64,000 nt of DNA from Pseudopyrenochaeta lycopersici (Eukaryota; Ascomycota; Dothideomycetes; Pleosporales; Pseudopyrenochaetaceae). Shown one piece after another: positions 22,329-33,300 of this stretch. The position numbers and the translations under genes were made by a program. The notes beneath the pieces were generated by a model. That model ran no database searches. It worked only from the letters and a program-made list of their open reading frames with translations, and was not told the origin of the DNA. How positions within the stretch are numbered: position 1 is the first letter of the stretch; every line of letters begins with the position of its first letter. The stretch is from contig NHZP01000086.1 in NCBI GenBank assembly GCA_003313425.1, forward strand, positions 1-64,000. The letters are read 5' to 3'.

Positions 22329-23442
22329 CATGTAAGTTTGGTGACGTCCACAAGTCGAATGCGAGGTGGATCATGCCTGGAGCTTGCTGCAAAAGCTGTA
22401 TTATCTCACGCTGATGGTATTTTAGATCTTCAAGCACTCGCCGGGCAATCGTACGCCTATTGTTTATAGCCCTTGGGGTTTGAACTAGTGGTTGCAACGT
22501 GGCCAGAAATTCGAGGAATTCAGGGTCATCAACACGCTGAAATGGGATCCTACGCCTCACCACCCACCTCCTTAGAGCTTGGTTAATCCTCTCGAAGTCG
22601 GTATTTCGGACTAATCGAGCAATAATGCGTTGGTGATCGCTTCGAGATGGGTCAAGGCCACACGAACGAAACCAGTTAGCAAGCTTAAAGTCCTCTAGGC
22701 TCTCGTCTTCTGCAAGCTTTGGGTGGTGCTGTGCCATGTGCTTGCGCACGCTTTGGACACCTCTCGTTACGTTGTAGGTAATCTCCTTCCCGTTTAGGTA
22801 ACACGGTTTGCACAACCAGAATCTCGCCTTAGTCATTCGATCTTTCTGCTCTATAGGAACCCCATATTTCCACACCCACTGGGTGACTTTAACATCACTA
22901 AGAGGCGTTGCAAAGCTTGAGATACGCTCCCAATCAACCCAACTGTAGTCAAACTTTAGAGCAGTGGCTGGCTCGTCACCCTGACTTTCTGGTAGCCAGA
23001 TTGAGTCATCGTTGGTACGCTGTAACTCAGTACGTATAGAGGGATCTGCGATAACTTCTGAAAGCTCGTCGTCGTTAGTATCGTTAAGATCAAACCTTTG
23101 CTGGATAGGAGAGTCCTCATCCTGGATAATAAGCTGCGATAATCGTTTACTACGACGTTGTTGCGGTCCAGTGTCGTCAAGATGAGTAGCTAATCGCTTT
23201 CGACGATTCTTTAAGCTCATGCTGGCAGTCGATAAAGGAGTAACAAGAGAAATGGAACGAATTTACAGTAAAACTGTATTAACGCGTTCATGATCTCATC
23301 TGTTGACTTCTCCGCTTCCCCGCTTTTGCGACGCGTCTATAAACAAGAACAATAACAAAGCTAACGATAGCCGAACGACGATCGTTCGCCGAACGATCGA
23401 TCATCGTTTACTGATCGTTTAGACGAACGATGTCCAGGTCTG

Positions 23443-23750
23443 CTGTGCCTTCAGACAGGGGCTTATTCTGCGACTTATACCAGCAAGGGATATCGCCCGA
23501 TCGTGGATGGTGATATTTTAAAACGTCACAGGCCCATTGCTGTCTATCTAAAGCGATGGGTTGTGTATCGGATTAGAGAGAGGTTCAGCAATTGGTCCAT
23601 GGTGGACCTGGTCTAGCCGATCTCGGAATAGGAGATTAGGATATATCAGGTGGACGTTTATGAATGCCGTTTCTTTTCATCTATCTCTCTCAATTCTCGA
23701 ACTTCATCCTCCCTGTGCTGCTTCCATACATTCACAATTGATGTTTCCAT
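23443..23750 (+). repeat. Upstream region of the duplicated hydrolase, cut by hAT
   Basis: It matches 13064-13360 almost base for base and begins exactly where the hAT right terminus ends. Everything left of that point in the reference copy is missing here. TTTATGAAT replaces the TATA-like TTTATAAAT of the intact copy. Confidence 0.85.
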
Positions 23751-23753
23751 ACG

Positions 23754-24740
23754 ATGTCATTCACGCTAGACCCCGATATCCAAGCCATCCTCAAGCAGGT
23801 CTCCTCTGCAGCGCCGCATCCATAACCATTAGATCCACCCAAATTAGATGTCATCGAAGGGCGGCGCTTCATGTTTGCCACCATGTTGAGTAAGATGTCA
23901 CCCCCTATCCCGAAGGACATAATAAGAAAGGACTTTGCGGTGGCTGGCAGCGATGGTTACCAAATCAATTGCCGTTTATACGAGAGAGCAGATTTGCGGA
24001 ACGGAGGTCCTGGTGTTCTGTACCTTCATGGTGGAGGATACGTCGCTGGTGGTGGACTCGATGTGTACGATGGCATTGTGGGCACGATAGTGGCGCAGAC
24101 GGGTGTGCCATTCTTCGCGCCAGATTATCGCCTGGCACCCGAAGCGCAGTATCCAACCAATGTTGATGATGCGCATAGAGCACTGCTCTATATGTTTCAC
24201 CGTGCCTCGGAGTTTGGTGTGGATGCTGGAAGAATAGCGGTGATGGGAGACAGTGGTGGAGGTAGCCTTGCAGCAGCATTAGTGGCAGGTAGGCCAGCAC
24301 GTAATACAACCCATATCGCTGACGCAGTGGTAGCATTATAATCTTGAGCATAGAGGGCCTCGAATTTCCAAGCAAATTCTCGTCTAGACGATTGAAACAT
24401 TGATCCATATCCATCAGTCAACGATATAGCTGCCTGGAAGGCAGAAGACAACCGCATCGGCTGGGATTCAATTCTGGGATCCAGTCGGGGCACAGAGAGT
24501 GTTGGACCATCTGCAGCACCAGCGAGGATGGAGAATGCTGCTGGTCTACCACCTACATTCATTGATGTTGGGGAGCTGGACATCTTCCGCAATGAGTGTC
24601 TTGCGTATGCTAAGAAGCACATCAGCTGCGAGCTGCACATCTATGCGGGTTGCATTCATGGCTTTGAAGTCATAGCGCCCAAAGCAAATGTGTCGCAAAG
24701 AGCTTTGCAGAACAGATATCGAGCTATTGAGGCTATATGA
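23754..24740 (+). pseudogene. Second copy of the HSL-type hydrolase, broken
   Basis: This is a close copy of the gene at 13365-14373, including the intron. An early change makes a TAA stop at about 23826 (taa where the intact copy has tca). About 10 bp are missing in exon 2 after CTCGTCTA (near 24386), removing the LVYPMLDD segment from frame. A further loss follows AYAKK (near 24616), where CTTTCTGGCGGG is absent. The HGGGYVAGG and GDSGGG motifs are still readable between 23871 and 24341. No full enzyme can be made. Confidence 0.9.
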
Positions 24741-25369
24741 ATGTTTAGTACATAGCATGTCGCTTGGGACTACTAGGTACCATAGCCATTTCATCCAAGC
24801 TCCTGTTCATGTGTTTCACTAAAAATAGCATGTACGTTTCTGTGGGCGCGATTCTGGTGTAAAGTCATTTGATTGGTTCCTCCTACTAGGGACACATTCC
24901 TAGCCGCTGTGCGGCCATGCTCGGCTCGGCTGACGCAGTAGGCACCCGATGCGTCTCCAGTTTCTCGAATAGGAGGCTCCGCCCCGCACTATTCCGAGAG
25001 TTGCGACCAGCTGCCCCTGGCGGTCCGCCTGCTCGCACATTGAGATCGGATGTCCGAAATGGGAATGGCCATGGCGTCAGACTCGGAATTCCGACAAGTT
25101 CTTCGATCATGAAGAGAACAAGGATAGGACCTTGACAGAAGACCAATAAGATTATCGCCAAGAAGCATAAGTTGAAAGCGTTCGACCATGGTAATCCTTG
25201 GTGGCTTAGCTGTGAAATGACTTCTTGAAACGCGGCGCGTCAAGCAGTCTCGAAACCAACTTGGCCAGGCATCCGAGGATGGTTATCTTGCCAGCAGGAT
25301 AGAGCAGTCCGCAGAGTTCACCAAAAGAAAAAAATATATTTAACAGCCGAGCCCAGTCCAACGGTATGA
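24741..25369. other. Intergenic, nothing recognised
   Basis: Overlapping frames on both strands (about 24886-25243) have skewed composition but no motif, and none is supported as a gene. Confidence 0.35.
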
Positions 25370-25670
25370 GCTTGAGAGACGCACATAAGTAAATGAACAC
25401 GAATGGCGAGAAATAATCGCTGTGCTGCTGGGAGCTGCCTGCGGTATCATGACTTGTGTTATGGGTGGCGGCGTCGGCATTGCCAAAACGCCAAAGTGCC
25501 CGACTCGCAGCTGGTGGACCCTGGATGATAGAGGCTACTTGCTCAATGCACGACGAGGATACAGTATCGAACTCCAAGCATACTCGAGTTTCATCGATCC
25601 GCCGACCCAAGCTTGCGGTGCACACCCTGGCTCACGTACCTGCCGTCTAGCACGGTATCCTAGATGTCAG
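25370..25670 (+). repeat. LINE-associated dispersed repeat, inverted copy of 9350-9650
   Basis: It shares AATCGCTGTGCTGCTGGGAG, AAAGTGCCCGACTCGCAGCT and AATGCACGACGAGG blocks with the reverse complement of 9350-9620. It is non-coding or decayed in both places. Confidence 0.65.
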
Positions 25671-25689
25671 GCATAGCGCCGATACACCA

Positions 25690-25990
25690 TAGCCGGCCGC
25701 TAGGGTCCGTTCTGCCAACCCTTGTGCAAAGCACAAGTATGTTGGCATTGCCAAGGCGCGGCGCATCTAGGCTGGGCCCACTCTGCCTGGTGGGACGTAA
25801 CTTTAATGTGACTCTGGACCGCCATGCTCGGAACTCCGAGTGTGCGCCAAGCATCTCGCGGAGTGCTGAAGTGAAAGGAGGCATTGCAGGACTCGGACCG
25901 AGCAATGCTGATCATGTTCCGCATGACTGCGTGTGAAGACTCGATAGGTTGCGAGACGATCGGATGGTTCCCATCTACCACTGTTTTTGA
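25690..25990 (-). repeat. Dispersed repeat, inverted copy of 15950-16245
   Basis: On the minus strand it matches the 16-kb copy over about 290 bp with scattered changes. It runs into the MITE-like element that starts at 25968. Confidence 0.65.
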
Positions 25991-26392
25991 TACACTACCA
26001 CCCACGTGATGTCAGCTCGAAAAATTGCCCAAATGCCACTGTTTCTATCCCAGATGCCACCGTTTCATTAGTGGGCTTCGCGCTTCCTCCAGACGCTCTC
26101 GGGCAGTAGACAAGAGCAGCGGTTGTACATAAAAAAGGATAGGTCAGGGTCTGTATTATGATGTCGTTGATTATGGTGTTGGTGATAGGACCTCTTGTTA
26201 TTCGCGTCAGAACGCGTTAGGGCTGTCGGCCGCCTAGCTTATGGCGGCCAACCGCCCATAAGCCGGGGGTCGACCGCCTGTTGGCACGGGGCCGCTAAAT
26301 TTTAGTGGGTCAGAATCGGTGGCATTTGGGACAGAAACAGTGAGCTGAGGTCACGTGTGTAGTAGTGTATCAAAAATAGTGGTAGATGGGAA
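25968..26392. mobile_element. MITE-like element with about 50-bp imperfect inverted repeats
   Basis: The left end TTCCCATCTACCACTGTTTT (25968) and the reverse complement of the right end (ending 26392) agree over TTCCCATCTACCACT, then TTTTTGATACACTAC and further blocks (CACGTGA, TCAGCTC). The 425-bp interior contains a short GGCGGCC palindromic stretch and no coding capacity. No target duplication is evident, so superfamily assignment is open. Confidence 0.65.
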
Positions 26393-26591
26393 ATTATAAA
26401 CGATGCGCGAGAGCTCGCGAGAGGCTTGGCTCTCGCAACCCCTCACCAAGAACCCTGGTTCTACGGCCCGACTACCCCCCCAAGAACCCATAGTTATTTG
26501 AAGGCCCCCCCGGTCGCGATTATTACCCAGTTATCCACGGACCCCCGTGACTTTGGCTTTGGAACGCGCGATCACGTGCCACCGCGTCAGC

Positions 26592-28929
26592 ATGCCTTCG
26601 ACTCCCTTCTGCTTTCCCCCTCCCATAACGGAAGTTTTAGCTTCGGAAGTGGCCCTGATGGCGGCCGCGACGGCCGCGACGGCCGTGACGACCTTCCTTC
26701 CTGTCCCTGCTGCCCCTGCTAGTGCTGTAGAGCATCGCGCGGCCCTTGATGTCGAGCTCTTTGCGCAGGGCGCGCGCGCGCTCGCGCAGGCGCGTGAGAC
26801 TCGGCCTAGGAATACAAACAAGACGTACGATCCGAAGCAGAAGGAGTGGCAGCAATTCTGCGCGGAGAAAGGATTCGAAGATGGTGAGCTTGTGTGCGAA
26901 AACAAGTTGATCTGGTTCCTGAACGAGCGCGTCCTGGACCGAGAGCTTCGGACCTCGCGATACACGAAGAAGGTGAACCGTACGACTACGGACGGCGAGC
27001 TGGTCCGGCAGACACTGGGGCCCAGCGCTATCAAGTCGTACGTAGCTGCCATCAGTCGACCTGTGGTCCTTCCAGAAGAGTAAAGGCATAAACACGCACC
27101 CGACTCCGCGCGGGGAGGGCCTGAACGGCCTGCTAAGGGCTCGCCAGCGCGCCGAGCATAAACGGCGCCGGCTCGAATTTACCGACAGGGCTGCGGGGAC
27201 GCTGCAGGACGGCTATACAGAGGCGAAGATGATCGATGCTATACGGTTCTGTTGGGAGGGCTACCGCCAGAGGAAGCAGCAGTCGAAGCAGTCGACAGAG
27301 CCGTACCTGCGCACTGCCGTCGATTTTCTGCTCGCCCACAACATGCTGCTGCGGAGCGAGGCCCGCCTGCAAGCCGAACTCCCTGATTTCTTCACAGTCT
27401 CGCTACGGGATGAAGGCCCGACACCTTGCTACCCAATGATTATGATTATGGATAATGGCAAGACGAACCCAATGGGGCGACTGGAGTACGGGGCCGTCAT
27501 GAGGCACCGGAATCCGCTGCTCTGCACTATGGCACACACAGCCTTTTACTTCTTCTACCGCTGGAACGTTGCAGGCGAGCCGCCTCCTAGCTTCCGTCGG
27601 CGCGAGCTATGGTACAGCCTGCACCTAATCAAGGGGGAGCATACAGCAAAGATGATGACGTACGATACGCAGCTAGGTTGGATTAACAAGATGTTTGCTG
27701 GAGCGAACGTTATGTCGCTGAAGAAAACGCACGCGGGCCGATCACAAGGGGCGAGGCATGCTGAGCTTAAGGGCGTCAGCGAGCGCCAGATCCGCCGCGC
27801 GGGGCGGTGGAACAGTGACTCATTAACGAACTGCTATCTTACCCAACTTCCGCGCAAGTTTATACGGAGCATGGCTGGCTTTAGCCCGTCTGCGCAGGGC
27901 AGCTTCTACCTGCCACGAGCGAAGGTACTGCCTCCGCGATCACTTGAGCAGGCTGTGTGGCCTTTTGTAGACAAATGGCTGGCGTGGTTCGACTCGTACG
28001 CGGATGGTAGGGAGGAGGAGAAGAGTAGCCATGCCGCCGCCGCCGACGACGACGACGACCGCACCGACCTCGCGGCTCAGGGCTTTCTCCGTTTACTGCA
28101 GCAGCTCCGCGTCATCCTCCTCCAAGACTCGGTAGTTATGAGGCAAGAGTTTCCTGCGCACCCAATCTGGGCTGACCCTATCTTCGCCCGAGCTGATTAC
28201 CTAGCGTTCGCAAAGGAAGTAGAGCTTTCGCTACTAGACGTAGAGGAGCCTGAAGAAGTACAGATTCGGAAGACGCTTCCTGCTATTGCTGAGCGTCTGA
28301 GCATCCTACAGCAGGGCCTTACGCGAGAGGTCAACGACTGGGGTGCGGAAACGAGAGAGCGGCTTAACAGAATCGAGATACGGCTGGGGGACTTGCTTGA
28401 GGGCCGTATCTCCCTGACGCTACATCCTACTACGCGTCATACGACGATAACGGCTTCTTCCGGCTCTGCCACGCCTGCTTCAGCAGCAATGACGGTAAGG
28501 CCTGCCGCTGCCGCCGCGCTCTTCTCTCAGGAGCAGCCACAGCCGGAGCCGGAGCCAGAGCCGGAGCAAGAATAGGAACAGGAGCGGCTGCGGCTGCGGC
28601 TGCAGCCGGCGCCGCCACCGTCGTACGTTCTCTCGCGCGCGGTGACAACTGTCCCCCAACTGTGGAGGGAGTGGACGGTAGGTCTTACAGGTGGCCCGTC
28701 TGTGCAAGGATTAGAGGATCTGTACGGTTCTCGCTGGCGTCAGAAGCACAGCGAGCAGGTGTTCTATGGGCGGCGGAAGGTTATCATTGATGAAGTTCGG
28801 AGACGGCAGGCACAGGGCATGAGTATAGGCGCCGCAGTGGAGGAAGTAGAGCTGGTTCGGCAACGGGGTCAATTGTCGCTCTATCAGCTGTACCAGCTAC
28901 TCAACAAGCAGAAAAAGTGCGCTTCGTAG
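26592..28929 (+). pseudogene. Crypton tyrosine recombinase with GCR1-type C-terminal domain
   Basis: The ATG at 26592 opens an Ala-rich N-terminus followed by a SAM-like core-binding region (TYDPKQKEWQQFC). An extra base near 27055 shifts the frame; beyond it LWSFQKSKGINTHPTPRG and the frame ending at 28575 continue the protein. Catalytic-domain signatures are KKTHAGRSQGARHAEL, RRAGRW and the Tyr in NCYLTQLP. A single in-frame TAG (28573-28575) precedes the DNA-binding GCR1_C-like domain (VPQLWREWTVGL...GSRWRQ) that ends at 28929. One frameshift and one nonsense codon therefore inactivate an otherwise complete Crypton gene. The stop fits CAG to TAG or GAG to TAG. The region is distinctly GC-richer than its neighbours. 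Element ends were not found, as expected for Cryptons, which lack inverted repeats. Confidence 0.85.
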
Positions 28930-29594
28930 TGAATGCTATAAGCCCATGCGCTCCTATATCGCCTATATTTTTGCCCCTATTTCAAGCACAACATGGTGCA
29001 AAAGTGAAAAAAGGGGGCCCTCCGGGCGTGCCAAGACTTTTGGTATACCAGAGGTTATCCCAGAGGTTGGGGGTTCTCGCTTAATAACGCGCGTGATCTC
29101 GGGAACAAATCGACCCCCATATAACTCGTAATTATTACGCCAAGCAGTGGTAAGGCGGTCATTTGCCGATTAAACCTGGCTTGGGATTGGGAGCAGTGCC
29201 AAGACGTGCACGGCCACGGCGCTTGTTAGTTAGCTAACGTGTTTCCAGCGTCGAAGCGGCTTTAATACAGCTATCCTACGCACTTTAAGATGCGGTCTAA
29301 CGCATGATGACCTCGATAGCTTCCTCGCCCTTAAGCTCTGAAACCGACTGTTGCCCCTCCGCTGACTGAACGAAAGGCCTCTAGTCTCGGCTCGTAGAAG
29401 GGGAACACAATTATAAGATAGGATAGAGTGGGACGGCCCTAGTGGTGATACAGCTGTTGTATGAGCACTACAATCTTTAGGGTTGTAGAGACGTGCTTTA
29501 CTTTGACATGTGAGGGACATGTGGGGTTTGGATTGTTTATGTACGCGATGTATAGCAGAGCTGTAATGGTAGCTATGCTTAGCAAGGCACTACA
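28930..29594. other. No recognisable gene
   Basis: This is probably the 3' flank of the Crypton followed by unrelated sequence. A 96-codon minus frame at 29230-29520 has no motif. Confidence 0.35.
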
Positions 29595-30005
29595 CTATCT
29601 ACTAGATGCCCCAATGAAGATGGTATAGTTCCCTGCTTCGACCGACCACTTGCCTTTCCTCTCGTTGAAATAAACAATACATTCATCAGAGCAATTCTAA
29701 ATGATTTCAAGGCCTTAGGAGGCAGCCAAGCTTTAGTAAAGGAGCTCCTTGATTGGTCTCTCTATCATTCCAGCCATTCCGGAGCCAACATAAACTTGAA
29801 TAGGTTCGCTGCCTTCATGATTTCTATTGTTCTTGACGTCGGCGGTAACCAACAATCTTTGGCCATGTCTAAAAGAGGACGTTGAAATACCTACGTTGGA
29901 CACGTCAAAAGTGATGTGAGAGAGGCCGTATCCGAATGGAAAGAGAACAGAAGTTGGGTTCCGGTCGTAGTGGCGATATCTAATGTACATTCCTTCCTTG
30001 CAAAC
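29595..30005 (-). pseudogene. C-terminal fragment of a GH3 beta-glucosidase
   Basis: The minus strand reads EGMYIRYRHYDRNP, then FPFGYGLSHITF, then a fibronectin-III-like stretch (QVYVGSGMAGMIERPIKEL), all characteristic of the end of fungal GH3 beta-glucosidases. The last part (ERKGKWSVEAGNY, GASSR, stop at 29595) is in the same frame but is separated by three in-frame stops (TAA, TAA, TAG) between 29735 and 29675. The catalytic domains are missing. The repeat shared with 16590-16820 begins about 110 bp upstream of the break. The enzyme would release glucose from beta-glucosides; this fragment cannot. Confidence 0.82.
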
Positions 30006-30111
30006 CCCTCACTAAGACGACGTAATAAAAGAGGCCTGTTTTGTAACAAATTAGGGAACGCGCTACTATTACACTAACTAAGATTAGGAGAAACTGCATG
30101 TAATTTACTAT

Positions 30112-30335
30112 TGTCGGATTACACATGTGCTGTGAGGCCTGTTAGATATAAAAGATAAACTCAGAAGTACGGCACAGGAAAGAGCGATGAATAGTAGGAC
30201 CGATACTACGGTCTTCGAAACCTCCGGAAGCACAGCAGCCATAGAAAGGAGGGGAGAGAACACACGATCAATCCATCATGTTCATCATCAAAATATTCAT
30301 CAAAGATCAAGCTAAGTAGTCCTTGAATCTGACAA
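30112..30335 (-). repeat. Dispersed repeat, inverted copy of 16590-16820
   Basis: It is the reverse complement of the 16.6-kb repeat with scattered substitutions and a few indels. It lies upstream of the GH3 fragment's break. Confidence 0.65.
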
Positions 30336-30339
30336 CTAT

Positions 30340-33300
30340 ATATAACGTAAACCACAAGCGAGTATGTTCTTATAGATTCTGGCTAAAAGACCTAGGTCAG
30401 TAAGTCATTTAATATGTGTACATCGGAAGTTCCTACAGATACAACTGCTTTCATCTAGGGGAAATTGACTAATTTCGACGGCGTGATCACTGTCGTATAA
30501 ATCGTAGCATGTACCAACTTCATAGTCTCGCAATGGGTTTCTCAATCTCCGGTCAGACCCATAGTTGTCATGGTACAAGTGACACGCAAGAACTCTTTCT
30601 GGTGCGTCGAGAGGCCACCAGAATTAAAGCAAGCTCTTATAGTGCTTTTGTTGAAAGATCAATTCGAAGACTTAGACCAAATATGACAATGGGAGAAGAA
30701 GGCATATTACGGAACGAAACTAATTAGTAGATGGGACTTCCAGGTAGAAGATTATGAGAGATATCGTCTTGCGCTTTCATCCAAGGACTGAGAAAGTTTG
30801 GCAAAGTTAGATGGCTGGTATAACTTAGTTCTGCTTTCATAGCTTCAACGAAGTAAGTACAACAGATCTAAGGACAGTTTCCATGCAGGCGATATGTACG
30901 ATTTCATGGGCACATGTGACGACCTATTCAGAGGATTGACGAGAATCCTTTGGCTTGTCGATCCTTGGGGAAGACTTGACGTTGACAGTTAATTGGCTAG
31001 CCAATCGTAAACCAGGTAGTCTACATAACCTGTAGACGGCACCACTTGTCGGCAGAAATGAGAAGGTGTCCAAAGTCCTGCATGAAGCCTCCAGCACAAT
31101 TATGGTATAAGCGTCCCATGCACCAGTCTCGCTCCACAGGACGCTCGATAGAACGAGGAATTCACGCCGGAAAGGCCCCGAATGTATACTTGTACGAAAA
31201 GCAAGGCAACATCGTTGTATCAGGCCTCGGCGTTGAGAAAGCGCTTTATGGTACCTCCCTGGTCTTCATTAAATATCCTCCAGTACCCCATTGTTAGCTA
31301 ATGCATAAAGATGCGGCATGGGCGACCTTCGGCAACACCTTGCTCCAGCTCAACATCCAGGATTGTGGTGCCAATCTATCTTTTCATATAAGTACTCGAT
31401 ATGTCTGTTCTGCAAGTTTTTCTTACTTCTTGTATTAGGATTTGAAGGCTCAGCTTCGTTTGGCGGCTGGCTCATTGCATCCTCAACGCGTCTGCGTTTT
31501 CTGGGCTGATTCGATGGACAATCAAAAGCTGCTCATCATTAAAGTCCCTTTCGACAGAGGCCATCAAATGAACTTACTTGACAGAAACATTTGGTACTCT
31601 TCACATCGTGACAAGGGCTCCCTGTTTCTAAATTCAAAACAACTTTTTGCCCCACGACACAAGCACCCCGGCCCCATCCTTGATCTATAAAATCTTGTCG
31701 TACTAGTAGTTGTAGGTGTCTTTACAGCCTCATTTTTAATTAAGTTGTTATGGTGTTCGCCGCGCGACACCGATAAAACACCCTGCATTTTAGCTGTACA
31801 CCTATTGAGGAAATTTCCAACTTCGGCCTCGTATTGCAGATGAATGGGAAAGGGATAAGCATGGACTGCACAGAGTTTGAGTGGAAAACTACGGGCTTCT
31901 GAGCCTAATGGCGCACCTATGGATGGTCTAGCTCGGGCCTGACTCAGCCATCCTAGCTGAAGAGTGCCAGCGGGACGGGAGGAAGCTGTTCCGCCCCCAC
32001 ATTGCGCTGCAGCTGGGCGCTTCATGACGGCACGAAATGCAATTCCTCCTGTGACGTGGAAAATACCGCAAAATGTTTTCCACTTGGTGATGCGGTTCCA
32101 TCCAGCGCCGAGCAAATGCGCCCTCGAAGCGCCAGAAGTCGGTCTCGTTTTCGAGCTTGTCGCTCTTACAACCTTACAATCAGGCCGAAGCTATAGCGAC
32201 ATTCGGTATGTTCTGATCACAGTGGCGCACGGAAGCTGGTCCCTTGGGTGTGGTTATAGCTTCATATCCCTTGACGACGCTCTGAGTGCCATTGAAGCAC
32301 CTGGGCCCTGCACCGACACTCTGATATGCGTAGTCCGGCATACTTCACCTCTATCCTCTTAAACCCATCTTGCAACAAGGATTCCTGCATTAAATCTAGT
32401 GCAGGAGGGTGCAGGTCCCAATTAACTTATTGCGCGATCATCGAAGGAATGCTCGAACCAGTCCCTGCAGCTCATGAAGGCTAGGGACAGCAAGGTAGGC
32501 AAGGGATCCCTGCATATATCCTGCAGCAGAGTCCATAACTTGGAGAGACGCGCGGTCGTGTACTACGTAGAGTACCGAAGACGTGGACACGGGAAATTAC
32601 CTCTTGCTTGACAAGGCATTCGGGATCTAAGAACGCGATTCAAGTACGTGGTGCAGGGATCCATACCTAGGTTGAGGTCTTTGAACTTTATTTCTAGGGT
32701 CAACCCATCTTTCAGTCATCCACAGTGAAATTGCAGTCACATGTTTACTCACTTGAACGAGCGGGTTGGGATATACGCCCATGTCGTTCCAAGCAGGTCA
32801 CTCTTTTCCACTCGACACCAACGTACTAGCCTTTCTGTGGATTATCAGTTAATCAGACACGGTATATGCGACACCAGCATATTGCCAGGTCGTTATGGGT
32901 ATCCATCACTACCTTACGCGGGAGGAATTCTATGGTGCTAATGGCAGTTCACTGTTCAGACAGCCATAATCGGGGGCTTAAGCTACTCGCTCTCGATCAT
33001 GCTCGTCAAGATCTCCATGTTAGCTCTCTGTCTCAGCAGCAGTGGGCGCTGCGTCTGAGTGCTGGCTAGTCGATCGGCGTCTGAAGAGGACGTTTGTGTG
33101 CGATAAAATCCGCTGATTCCAAAAATTGGATCACTCGCAGAGCACTGGATTCTTCCGCACGCCAAGCCCCTATGACGTTGCTGTTCAGTGACTGAAAGGC
33201 GGGGAGATCCTAGCCACTTCAACGCCTCCAAATCCTGTTCTCCACTTAACGAGTCCCTGCACATCATTTTGGCTGGTAATGTACGAAGGGATCGGCGCTC

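Larger units (their letters stand above)
19451..23220 (-). pseudogene. hAT transposase, uninterrupted except for a nested insertion
   Basis: Translation starts at 23220, with an N-terminal BED-like zinc-binding region, and runs to 22329. It is broken inside LAFDLWTSPNLHA (first catalytic Asp) by the nested element and resumes at 21111 (NGVVAHF), continuing to the stop at 19451. If the nested element and one copy of its 8-bp target duplication are ignored, the frame is continuous for about 850 residues with no stop. The FVLDNARNND segment holds the second Asp, and the C-terminal MSDEPERAFS is the dimerisation motif. Length and motifs are normal for fungal hAT transposases. The second part (19451-20968) is open from an internal Met, but alone it would lack the DNA-binding finger. 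Confidence 0.9.
19135..23442 (-). mobile_element. hAT transposon with perfect 20-bp terminal inverted repeats
   Basis: The left end 19135-19154 starts CAGACCTGGACATCGTT, and 23423-23442 is its exact reverse complement over 20 bp. Both ends carry clustered GAACGATCGTTC-type palindromes (19150-19200, 23370-23430), likely transposase-binding sites. The transposase is encoded on the minus strand and is interrupted by a nested element at 21120-22328. The flanking 8-mers differ (CTCATCCA left, CTGTGCCT right), so the expected target duplication is missing. The left flank is a truncated regulator gene and the right flank is hydrolase upstream sequence. Confidence 0.92.

Noticed and set aside
26531..27095. 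Two long minus-strand frames opposite the Crypton start
   Set aside because: They are shadows caused by the GC-rich composition of the Crypton coding strand.
30139..30335. Solo LTR starting TGTTAGATATAAAAG
   Set aside because: Similarity between the two copies extends outside the supposed TG start, and no CA end or 5-bp duplication was found.
31564..32115. 183-codon minus-strand open frame
   Set aside because: No family resemblance and no supporting splice sites or start context.
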